Shown in pieces: positions 1 to 6,817 of a stretch of DNA of 16,708 nt; position 1 is the stretch's first letter, and each line of letters begins with the position of its first letter. The notes beneath the pieces are model-generated. The model was not told the DNA's origin and ran no database searches. It saw nothing but the letters and a program-made list of their open reading frames with translations. A program made the position numbers and the translations under genes. Source of the DNA: JAIQET01 sp035542575. Its GTDB lineage: Bacteria; Acidobacteriota; Terriglobia; Terriglobales; Acidobacteriaceae. The stretch spans positions 1-16,708 of the forward strand of contig DATKLE010000067.1 in the NCBI GenBank assembly GCA_035542575.1. The letters are read 5' to 3'.

Positions 1-1601
1 TATCCGTTCTGGTGCAGCCAGGCATTCAGGTTGACACAGCGGGCAAACGACTTGAATCCGTGGTCAGAGACCACCATCAGCAAAGTGTCTCCGTCAACCT
101 GCTGCATGACCCGGCCAATGAGGCTATCCATACGCTGGTACAACTCCGGGATGATGTTCGGACGCTGATCGCGAGGCACGTGGCGGGCCGCCGGGTGGTC
201 GTCGTCCAAGTAACGCCAGAACATGTGCTGCACACGGTCGGTGGTGTCAAACACGCAGGCGCAGAGTCCCTTCTGTGTCTTCTCCAGCGCATCGAAGAGC
301 ATGCGCTCGCGGTCCTCATGGTTGCCATAGGCCTGTGCCAGGAAGGCGTTGTCGTCGAGCACTTCTTCGTTCAGGGCCCAGGTGTCCTCCGCCAAGCCCA
401 GTGTGGCGTACGGTCCGAAGAGCTTCGCCAGATAAATGGAATAGGTCACGGGATGTGAGATGGGCAAATCGGGTTTTCCCGGATCAATGTTCACCGGGGT
501 GACGTACACCTCCACCTCGGGCGAGAGTTGCTTCAGATAGAAGCGGCAAATCCCGTGCGCGCCCATGCCCAGCGCGGCTCTGAACTTCACCGGGATCCAC
601 TCCGAGTACTCGCCGACTTTCAGGTCGAACTTCTGGGAGTCCACCTCGATGCTGGCCTGGTTTCGGCCAGAATCGGGACGCAGTTCGAAATCCACCCGCA
701 GTTCGCGTCCGGAGTTCTCCGCCAATGGATCCTCGGGACCCGGAATGTAGGAGCGGCAGACCGAACCGTTCCGCTGCATGGGTATGCGCACGCCGCCCTC
801 ACGGAACTTGTCTCCCGAAGCGCGCGTGCTGCAAAAGCAGAAAGTGCCCTGGCTGCCCTTCAGGTCGGGCACGCACATACCGGACAGAAGGACGCCAGGA
901 AACTTCTCCGGCGGAAACGTGACGGGCACGCGGATCACCGAGCAGAAAATGCCCGCCTTTCCCAACCAGTGCCAGAAGGGCGTCCCCTTGCGCATGCCTT
1001 TGATATCGGTCTTGCCGAAAGGAATCGAGTACTTGCCGATTTTGATATGCCGCTTGGGGCCCTTGATCTCAGCCGACGAAAGAAAGGGGAGGTAATTGTT
1101 CAAATCGCGGGCGAGGAAGTCGTAAATGTTGTGCTTGCCGGGATTCACACCGGTCATGAAGGTGGACCAGGCCACCGGAGAGATTGCGGGAAACGTCGTC
1201 CGCAGCTTGCGGAACGTCCCCTGCTGGCGGAGTCTGGCCAGGTTCGGGAGCATGCCCTCGTCCATGAAGCGCTGCGCCAGCTCCGGATCCATGCCGTCAA
1301 ACCCCAGAATGACCGCGCGCTTGAACTGCGCCTTCCCGTAGGCTTTGCGGCGCTTCATGGTGCGCAGCAGGTGCCGGAACGGCCAGGTCAGCAAGGCATA
1401 CAGTGAATAGAGGAAGGCAATGAACAGGGTCCAGAAAGACGACAGGACCGCGAAACCCGCTCCCGGCCCGGCATAGGCGTGCGCGTGCAGCGGACACAGG
1501 ACAACCACCAGCAGCAACAACACCAGTGTGGCGCGGGCACTCCGGCCCGCGAATCGCTTTGGGCGGAGGAGAGCCCCCCGCGAAACATCACGACAGTTCA
1601 T
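1..1601 (-). CDS. Membrane-anchored type I phosphodiesterase / alkaline phosphatase superfamily protein (3' end cut off)
   Basis: The frame is open from the ATG at 1601 to the window edge: 533 codons, C-terminus missing. The fold belongs to the type I phosphodiesterase/nucleotide pyrophosphatase family (alkaline phosphatase superfamily), which hydrolyses phosphate esters with two metal ions. Visible motifs are FDGMDP (metal Asp about residue 102), SPVAWSTFMTG (141-151, probable nucleophile region), DRVQH (Asp455, His459) and SDHGF (Asp513, His514). The N-terminus has a hydrophobic segment at 24-42, a short loop (HAHAYAGPGAG), a second segment at 50-74, then a strongly basic stretch at 76-95. 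By the positive-inside rule this puts the catalytic domain in the cytoplasm, unless the first segment is cleaved. The start overlaps the stop of the upstream gene (ATGA), implying translational coupling. It is a paralog of the gene at 2830-4851. The substrate is unknown. Confidence 0.88.
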   Translation of the reverse strand, partial: MNCRDVSRGALLRPKRFAGRSARATLVLLLLVVVLCPLHAHAYAGPGAGFAVLSSFWTLFIAFLYSLYALLTWPFRHLLRTMKRRKAYGKAQFKRAVILGFDGMDPELAQRFMDEGMLPNLARLRQQGTFRKLRTTFPAISPVAWSTFMTGVNPGKHNIYDFLARDLNNYLPFLSSAEIKGPKRHIKIGKYSIPFGKTDIKGMRKGTPFWHWLGKAGIFCSVIRVPVTFPPEKFPGVLLSGMCVPDLKGSQGTFCFCSTRASGDKFREGGVRIPMQRNGSVCRSYIPGPEDPLAENSGRELRVDFELRPDSGRNQASIEVDSQKFDLKVGEYSEWIPVKFRAALGMGAHGICRFYLKQLSPEVEVYVTPVNIDPGKPDLPISHPVTYSIYLAKLFGPYATLGLAEDTWALNEEVLDDNAFLAQAYGNHEDRERMLFDALEKTQKGLCACVFDTTDRVQHMFWRYLDDDHPAARHVPRDQRPNIIPELYQRMDSLIGRVMQQVDGDTLLMVVSDHGFKSFARCVNLNAWLHQNG

Positions 1602-2401
1602 ATCTCAATTCCCAAGACTTCCTTGAAAATGAACCCAGCGATCATCGAAAGCACAAAGAACAGCACGATCCAATTCCAGTCCAGCCAGACGAAGCTGATG
1701 TTGCGTGGCAAATAGGTCACTGCAATCGACTCGATCGGACTGCTGTCGGGCAATGCCGGCTCTCCGGAAACGAAGATCCGCTCCCAGAAGCGGTCGCGCA
1801 GCCGCTCCGCAGAGAGGCGGCTGACATCACTGGAGACCACGACCTTCTTCGAGAATGTCTTCCCTCCGGCAGCGACATCAATGTTGTACTCCCCATCCTT
1901 CTGCGCCACCACCCGCCACACCACCTCATTATCCGCCGGGACGTGCACTGCGGGCGCGGAAATCGCCAACTCCGGCGGCAGCCGCAAGCTCACCTCACTT
2001 AGGGCATCCGGCCCGGTTTGCACCTTGACCAGAAAAGGCTGCGCGGGCTCGATGGGCATGGATCCCAGATAACGGTCCAACTGCACCACCAGTAGCGTGA
2101 TCGGAATGATGACATACAGCAACGGCATGAATGCCAGCCGGACGTAGCGCCCGGTGCCACGGATGATCCGCCCATAGGTTCTCAGCACCACCGGCAACTG
2201 GTCCTGGTATAGGCGGACCGCCAGCAGATGGGCCTTGAGCTGGTCCTTCGCAACCTTGATCGCCTTCTGGTTGGAGGTGTAACCAAAAAGCAACACCATC
2301 AGCAGCCCGACCACCAGCGAAACCACAATCACGATCGCCAGCGGACTGTTAAGAAAGACGAGCCCAGCAGCCAATGGTGGATGAGCGGGGACGAATGGCA
2401 T
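1598..2401 (-). CDS. Three-TM membrane protein resembling DUF106/EMC3/TMCO1 (Oxa1 superfamily) with a periplasmic beta-rich domain
   Basis: 267 aa. Seen: a hydrophobic segment at about 20-41 (LAIVIVVSLVVGLLMVLLFG), a basic helical cytoplasmic stretch at 43-88, a second hydrophobic segment at 89-108 (MPLLYVIIPITLLVVQL), a predicted extracytoplasmic beta-rich region at 112-235, and a third segment at 241-262. A membrane span, a charged helical region, then M-P-L-L-Y-like membrane residues and a late third span is the plan of archaeal DUF106 and eukaryotic EMC3/TMCO1, the Oxa1/YidC-related insertases. The local wording (SLVVGLLM, then K-rich helices, then PLLYVIIP) fits that group from memory; no profile was run. 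The large domain between spans 2 and 3 is not typical of it. The gene sits 21 bp after the RHH-like gene and overlaps the phosphodiesterase start by 4 bp. No clear Shine-Dalgarno precedes this ATG, so coupling to the upstream gene is possible. The reading frame is secure; the family assignment is an inference. Confidence 0.8.
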   Translation of the reverse strand: MPFVPAHPPLAAGLVFLNSPLAIVIVVSLVVGLLMVLLFGYTSNQKAIKVAKDQLKAHLLAVRLYQDQLPVVLRTYGRIIRGTGRYVRLAFMPLLYVIIPITLLVVQLDRYLGSMPIEPAQPFLVKVQTGPDALSEVSLRLPPELAISAPAVHVPADNEVVWRVVAQKDGEYNIDVAAGGKTFSKKVVVSSDVSRLSAERLRDRFWERIFVSGEPALPDSSPIESIAVTYLPRNISFVWLDWNWIVLFFVLSMIAGFIFKEVLGIEI

Positions 2402-2422
2402 GGATGGCGCGATCGGGATCTC

Positions 2423-2632
2423 CTACTCGATGTACCCCAAACCCTGCAGTCTCTTCTTCACCACTTCTTTGGAGACGGTGTCCCCTTCTTCGGGCGGGAG
2501 GATCTTCTTTATTTCTTTCTCCAGCATGTGGGTCACGAACTCGTCCACCGATTCGTAGCCCGCCGCCTCCGCGCACTTCTTGGCCTTCTCCAGCAGTTCG
2601 CCTTCAATCTTCACCTTGTGAGAGCTGAACAT
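2423..2632 (-). CDS. Small ribbon-helix-helix-like protein with C-terminal LGYIE tail
   Basis: 69 aa. Residues 6-43 have the MetJ/Arc/CopG-like pattern: a short strand (HKVKIEGEL), a helix (LLEKAKKCAEAAG), then SVDEFVTHMLEKEIKKI as a second helix. Such proteins usually dimerise and bind operator DNA, but some serve as small adaptor or antitoxin proteins; no toxin gene is adjacent. The tail (VVKKRLQGLGYIE) resembles the R-L-x-x-L-G-Y motif found near the end of the catalytic domain in the three sulfatase-like proteins of this window. An AGGAGG at 2643-2648, 10 nt upstream, supports the start. It is the first gene of an apparent unit with the Oxa1-like protein and the phosphodiesterase, so it could regulate them. 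Function is inferred only from the fold pattern and context. Confidence 0.75.
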   Translation of the reverse strand: MFSSHKVKIEGELLEKAKKCAEAAGYESVDEFVTHMLEKEIKKILPPEEGDTVSKEVVKKRLQGLGYIE

Positions 2633-2642
2633 CCTCTTCCTA

Positions 2643-2648
2643 CCTCCT
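2643..2648 (-). promoter_or_regulatory. Shine-Dalgarno AGGAGG of the RHH-like gene
   Basis: A perfect AGGAGG on the minus strand lies 10 nt before the ATG at 2632. It is the strongest ribosome binding site of the three-gene unit and supports its first start codon. Confidence 0.7.
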
Positions 2649-2692
2649 GACCTGCAGAACTTTGCGGCTCGTATCGGGCGAGTTCGTATCAG

Positions 2693-2776
2693 GGCACGGC
2701 TTTAACCCGTGCCGGGATGTCTCCGCCTCGTGAGCGGCTTTAGTCGCTGTGAGGAACCAAACAGCGCCTGAAGGCG
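2693..2776. repeat. Cluster of three small palindromes (REP-like intergenic element)
   Basis: Between the lipoprotein phosphodiesterase and the RHH-like gene lie three inverted repeats. The first is GGCACGG-ctttaac-CCGTGCC at 2693-2713. The second is AGCGGC-ttta-GTCGCT at 2733-2748 (one G/T wobble). The third is CGCC-tgaa-GGCG at 2766-2775 with an outer C-G pair. Read on the minus strand, the first two share TAAAGCCG, so they look like two diverged copies of one unit. There is no T-run, so they are poor intrinsic terminators. They resemble repetitive extragenic palindromes; whether they recur in the genome cannot be seen here. Confidence 0.55.
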
Positions 2777-2829
2777 AGCCCTATTCTGATCTGGCTGGCA
2801 GCGACGGCCTGTCCCGCCAGGCGTACATC

Positions 2830-4851
2830 CTACCGCGCTGCCCGCTCCGGTTGAAACACCGACTGCCCAATCATACCCTTAGCCTTGGGGATTCCAAACT
2901 CCGCCAAGATAGTAGGAGCCATGTCGGTGAGCGCCGGCGTCTTCATGGGAATCTTGCGATTGCTCAACAACACTCCAGGAACCAGGGTGTAATCGATACA
3001 GTGGTCGCCGCTCCAGGGATTGTCGTTGTCTTCGAGCACATCCGGCGGGAAATCACCCAGAATCGTCTTCCAGCCGGCCCGGTAGCCTCGGTTGTAGCCC
3101 ACCAGAGCATCGGGGCCCTCCCGGGCGTAAGGGCCCTGATAGACCTCACTGGCCAAATCCACGCGGGTAATCACCGGCAACCCGTTCTGCGGATCGCGGA
3201 CAGCCAACAGTTTCTCCCTGATCTCCTTTAATAGTGCGTCGGCTTCAGTGCCAGCCTGCACGATTCCCTCTTTCTCCCGCCCACGCTGGTTCACATATAG
3301 GCCGTTCAGTCCCAGTCCGTAGGCGCGAGTATGGCTCCAGTCGACATTGGCAAAAGGCTGATTCTCATCCGCAACTGCACCGCTCTTCAAGGTGATGTAG
3401 CCATTGTTCATCAGCCAGGTGTTGAGGTTGAAAGAACGATAGTAGGGAGCGAATCCGTGGTCGGAAAGAACCAGCAGAGTCGTATGCTCATCCACCTTGG
3501 GCAGCACCTCGCCGAGCACCTGGTCCATCTGCTGGTAGAAATCCTCGAGCGCCGAGCCGTTCTGCGCCGCCGACGCTGCATCGTATTCCGGGTGCTTTGG
3601 ATCGGTCAGCCGCCACAGCATGTGGGAGTTCAGGTCCAGACTGGAAAAGTAGAAGAAGAAAACACCCTTGTGAAACTTTGGAAATTCTGCATCAAAAATT
3701 GCCCGATGCTCCGCCAGCACGGTGCGCGACTGCTCCAGGAACTCCTTGTCATCAAGCACGCCGTTGGAGAGCGCCTTGGTGTCTTCCGAAATCCCCTGGG
3801 TGTAGAACTCGCCCACTTCCTCCTCAAGCTCGCGTGAATAGCTGGGGGGGGTTGAAATGGGCAGTGCGGGGTTGGCAGGATCTATGTTGATGGGAGACAC
3901 ATAAAGCTGAAAGCGCGGATGCGCCTGCTTCAGGTAGAAGCGGCACATGCCCTTCACGTTGCCAAAGAACGGAATCAGCTGGAATTCGACCGGAATCCAG
4001 CCGCTCCACTCACCCTCGCGCAGCACAAATTCCTGGTCCTGCACCGCGATTCGCGCCACTGGGTCAATGGGATCGATGGACACCTTGAAAGGCTCAGTGG
4101 CCGGCGGAGAGCCTTTGCGAAACGCATTCTCGGGCCCGATCAGCGGGGCGGTGACTTGAGAGTTTTCCACCTGCACGGGAATGATCTGGCCACCTTCAAC
4201 CGCGCCGGCCGTCGCTGTGGGATCATCGGTGTAAAACGAGAACGTTCCGTAGGTGCCGCGCAGATCGGGAGTCCCCATGCCGGACAACGTGTTTCCCTTG
4301 GCCGCCACTGGCGGGAAGTTCGACGGAATGCGAAACACCGAGTTGGGGATGTGGTGCTCATCCAGAATCTGCCAGAACGCCTCTCCCCGGCGCAGTTGCT
4401 CGGCGGTACCGCCGCCCAGCGGAATCACCCAACTGCCAAGGTGGAGCGCATGCTTGGGTGGCGCGACCCGTGAGGCCGAAAAATACAAATCGAGGGTCTT
4501 GGGGTCTCGATGAATAAAGTCAAAGATGCCGTGTCCGCCGGCGTTCATGCCCGTCATCATGTTCGACCAGGCCACCGGGCTCTGCGGGGGAATGCTGGTG
4601 GTAAGCTGCCGGAACGATCCCTCCTTCGCCAAGCGGGCGAAGTTGGGCATCTTCCCTTCCTGCATGAAGCGGGTCAGGAGTTGAGGGTCCATGCCGTCAA
4701 TGCCAAGGACAATCAGCCGGTGGTCGCCGTTCCACTCGCCGCGCGCCCGCTCACAGGAAAACAGCAGCAGCGTTCCGGCCACCAGCAGCAACCCGCTCAG
4801 AATCCAGACAGCTTTCTTCAGATGCGTGCTCCCTTCTCTTCCAGGCTCCAT
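2830..4851 (-). CDS. Lipoprotein-like type I phosphodiesterase / alkaline phosphatase superfamily protein
   Basis: 673 aa, complete. The N-terminus has a basic start, a hydrophobic run at 14-31 and LLFSC ending at Cys33, an imperfect lipobox, so it is probably an exported lipoprotein. Catalytic-domain motifs in order are GIDGMDP (Asp52, Asp55), SPVAWSNMMTG (91-101, nucleophile region), DLNSH (Asp406, His410), SDHGF (Asp464, His465) and SGDHCID (His617). These are the metal-binding positions of the type I phosphodiesterase family. It aligns along its length with the partial gene at 1-1601, including the G-M-C-R-F-Y-L-K-Q-like segment around 301-309. The start has a weak AGGA 12-15 nt upstream. 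The next gene begins about 200 bp downstream, beyond the palindrome cluster, so co-transcription is possible but not certain. The family includes phosphodiesterases, nucleotide pyrophosphatases and phosphonoacetate hydrolases; the substrate here is unknown. Confidence 0.9.
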   Translation of the reverse strand: MEPGREGSTHLKKAVWILSGLLLVAGTLLLFSCERARGEWNGDHRLIVLGIDGMDPQLLTRFMQEGKMPNFARLAKEGSFRQLTTSIPPQSPVAWSNMMTGMNAGGHGIFDFIHRDPKTLDLYFSASRVAPPKHALHLGSWVIPLGGGTAEQLRRGEAFWQILDEHHIPNSVFRIPSNFPPVAAKGNTLSGMGTPDLRGTYGTFSFYTDDPTATAGAVEGGQIIPVQVENSQVTAPLIGPENAFRKGSPPATEPFKVSIDPIDPVARIAVQDQEFVLREGEWSGWIPVEFQLIPFFGNVKGMCRFYLKQAHPRFQLYVSPINIDPANPALPISTPPSYSRELEEEVGEFYTQGISEDTKALSNGVLDDKEFLEQSRTVLAEHRAIFDAEFPKFHKGVFFFYFSSLDLNSHMLWRLTDPKHPEYDAASAAQNGSALEDFYQQMDQVLGEVLPKVDEHTTLLVLSDHGFAPYYRSFNLNTWLMNNGYITLKSGAVADENQPFANVDWSHTRAYGLGLNGLYVNQRGREKEGIVQAGTEADALLKEIREKLLAVRDPQNGLPVITRVDLASEVYQGPYAREGPDALVGYNRGYRAGWKTILGDFPPDVLEDNDNPWSGDHCIDYTLVPGVLLSNRKIPMKTPALTDMAPTILAEFGIPKAKGMIGQSVFQPERAAR

Positions 4852-4945
4852 CGAGCTGTGATTCCTAGTTGCCCAGGGTGCTGGGCCGGCGGAAACAACG
4901 ACTGAACACCAGAGTGGAGTGCCCGACTATAGGTAGATAGTGATT

Positions 4946-4976
4946 CTGGCTCGCCCGGCGAGCGATGTCAAGCCAG
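4946..4976. repeat. Nested inverted repeat in the divergent promoter region
   Basis: The inner dyad is GCTCGCC-c-GGCGAGC at 4949-4963. An overlapping outer pair, CTGGCT at 4946-4951 and AGCCAG at 4971-4976, allows an alternative hairpin. It lies upstream of the possible minus-strand -10 and could be an operator or an alternative RNA structure for either gene. Confidence 0.45.
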
Positions 4977-5022
4977 CTACCAGACTGTGGTCGGGAGCGG
5001 AATTCGCGATTGGGCGAGGCCA

Positions 5023-5042
5023 CAGGGCTTCCGGAAGCCCTG
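5023..5042. promoter_or_regulatory. 20-bp perfect palindrome upstream of the sulfatase-like gene
   Basis: CAGGGCTTCCGGAAGCCCTG is identical to its reverse complement over all 20 bases. It ends 22 bp before the ATG at 5065. A gapless dyad suits a dimeric DNA-binding protein better than an RNA hairpin with a natural loop. The position, where a transcript start would be expected, fits an operator. The binding protein is unknown. Confidence 0.5.
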
Positions 5043-5064
5043 CGCAGGCATTAGACTGGATGTC

Positions 5065-6798
5065 ATGATCCGCCGTCTTTTCCTTGGGTTTCCGGCACTC
5101 CTATTGCTTTTGAGTCTGCTCCCCGGGCTCTCCTTCGCCGCCACCGCTCCCAACATCATCCTGGTCACCCTCGATTCCACCCGCGCCGACCGGATGGGCT
5201 TCCTGGGCTCCAAACGTCCGACTCCCAGCCTGGACGCGCTCGCCAAGCAAAGCATCGTCTTCGAGCGCGTTTACGCGCAGTCACCGTTGACCGTCGCATC
5301 CCATGCGACGATTCTCACGGGGACGTACCCGCAGACCAACCAGATCGGTGAATTTGGCTCCCCGCTCGCGTCTTCCCTTCCCTATCTCCCTGATCTGCTG
5401 CGTGGGAAGGGCTATCACACCGCGGCCTTCGTGGGAGAGATCGCGCTCGATCCGAAAAATGGGCTAGCGCCGGGCTTTGATCGCGGATTCAATATCTACG
5501 ACGCCGGCTTTCATCAGCCGCTGCGCGGCGAAGGCAGCTCTCAGTCGGTCGAGCGCCGGGGCGACCAAGTGGTAGCGCGCGCTGTCGCCTGGCTGGCCCG
5601 CGGACCCAAGGCCCCCTTCTTTCTGTGGGTCGAGTTGTACGATTCCCATGCCGCCTCCGGCGCGGCGTACGACCGGGCAGTGGCTGCGACCGACACGGCC
5701 GTGGGAAAACTCCTGGCGGCCCTGCGTGCCCGCAAGCTCTACGACGATGCGGTCATCGTAGTGACCGCAGACCACGGGGAGAGCCTGGGCGCACATGGCG
5801 AGGATACCCATGGCATCTTTCTTTATGACGAGACTATCCGAGTGCCTCTGCTGCTGAAGCTGCCACAGAACCAGATGGCCGCCAAGCACGTGCCGGGGAA
5901 GGTGCGCTTGCTGGACATTGCGCCGAGCCTTCTGGAACTGGCGGGGGTGGCGGTTCCGTCAGCCATGCAGGGACAATCCCTGCTGCGCATCGCCAAGACC
6001 AACCCCAATGCCGACCAGCCTGTCTACTCGCGCACCGACTTTCCTCAACGGGCGTTTGGCTGGAGCGGGCTGCAATCCTGGCGAGCGGGAAAATACCTCT
6101 ATATCCGCGCTCCCAAGCCGGAACTGTACGATTTCAACGCCGATCCCGGGGCGACCAAGAACCTTGCCCAAACTTCCAAGGCAACGCTGGACACCATGGC
6201 CGCCCAACTCGACGGCTTCGACCAGCACTTCCGCGCCGGCAAGTCCGCCGGGCCGGAGCTTACGTCGAGCGAAATGCAGAAGCTGGCTTCTCTTGGATAT
6301 GTGGGTCTGCAGAAGTCAGGCGGCGCCACGACCGCGGCTACCGGGACCGATCCCAAGGACACGATCGCCACCGCAAATCAAGTCCAGGCGGCGATGTCCG
6401 CAATTGAGAGTGGAGCGCCGGAAAAGGCTATCGCCTCGCTGCAACCACTAATCGCCGCCCAACCTGGCATGTATCTCGCCCAGTACGCGCTGGGAGTGGC
6501 TTACGCCCGGCAGCAGCAGTATGGGAAGGCCGTCGAGGCCCTGCACAAAGCCGTCGCACTGCAACCCGACTCGGCCTGGGCCAACTATGAAATGGGCGCG
6601 GCCCTGCTGAAAACCGGCGACTTCAAAACTGCCGTCGTGCACTTGGAGATCGCCACCAACCGCCTGCCCGAATGCCGCGATGCCCATTCCTTGCTGGCAC
6701 AGGCCTACGAGCACGTGGGTAGAAGCGAGGACGCCAAGCGCGAGCGGGACAAAGCCGGGCCCATAGCACCATCGAGATCAGGACCAGCCAAGAAGTGA
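5065..6798 (+). CDS. Secreted sulfatase-fold hydrolase with C-terminal TPRs (diverged active site)
   Basis: 577 aa from the ATG at 5065, chosen because it gives a clean signal peptide (MIRRLF, hydrophobic core, cleavage after LSFA) directly before PNIILVTLD. The frame is open further upstream, but that extension translates the palindrome. Catalytic domain about 28-410: LVTLDSTRAD (Asp37), PLTVASHATILTG (Thr76 at the nucleophile position), LYDSH (Asp193, His195), TADHGES (Asp236, His237), then the ELYD-DP-NL block near 353-367. TPR-like helices fill about 435-560. The formylglycine signature C/S-x-P-x-R is absent. Compared with the paralogs it has Ala instead of Pro in T-x-P-S-H, and it has lost the Y-D-P-P-E-P-Y loop after the Asp/His pair. 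Its closest relative in the window is the product of 8934-10925. It converges on the gene ending at 6818 with 19 bp between stops. It is likely periplasmic; the substrate is unknown. Confidence 0.88.
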   Translation: MIRRLFLGFPALLLLLSLLPGLSFAATAPNIILVTLDSTRADRMGFLGSKRPTPSLDALAKQSIVFERVYAQSPLTVASHATILTGTYPQTNQIGEFGSPLASSLPYLPDLLRGKGYHTAAFVGEIALDPKNGLAPGFDRGFNIYDAGFHQPLRGEGSSQSVERRGDQVVARAVAWLARGPKAPFFLWVELYDSHAASGAAYDRAVAATDTAVGKLLAALRARKLYDDAVIVVTADHGESLGAHGEDTHGIFLYDETIRVPLLLKLPQNQMAAKHVPGKVRLLDIAPSLLELAGVAVPSAMQGQSLLRIAKTNPNADQPVYSRTDFPQRAFGWSGLQSWRAGKYLYIRAPKPELYDFNADPGATKNLAQTSKATLDTMAAQLDGFDQHFRAGKSAGPELTSSEMQKLASLGYVGLQKSGGATTAATGTDPKDTIATANQVQAAMSAIESGAPEKAIASLQPLIAAQPGMYLAQYALGVAYARQQQYGKAVEALHKAVALQPDSAWANYEMGAALLKTGDFKTAVVHLEIATNRLPECRDAHSLLAQAYEHVGRSEDAKRERDKAGPIAPSRSGPAKK

Positions 6799-6817
6799 TC
6801 CGTCACCCAAAGCGCTA

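Larger units (their letters stand above)
4852..5064. promoter_or_regulatory. Divergent intergenic region between phosphodiesterase and sulfatase-like genes
   Basis: These 213 bp must carry the promoters of the minus-strand phosphodiesterase and the plus-strand sulfatase-like gene. A TATAGT at 4925-4930 on the minus strand is a possible -10 element, but no good -35 stands 17 nt before it. No convincing sigma-70 pair is visible on the plus strand. Two inverted repeats lie inside and are listed separately. Confidence 0.4.

Noticed and set aside
528..1406. Long open frame of 292 codons on the plus strand
   Set aside because: It lies wholly antisense to the phosphodiesterase, whose catalytic motifs are intact. 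Long antisense frames are expected in GC-rich DNA, and the product shows no recognisable domain.
4987..5064. Longer start for the 5065-6798 gene
   Set aside because: The extension runs through the 20-bp palindrome and would place 26 non-hydrophobic residues before a good signal peptide.
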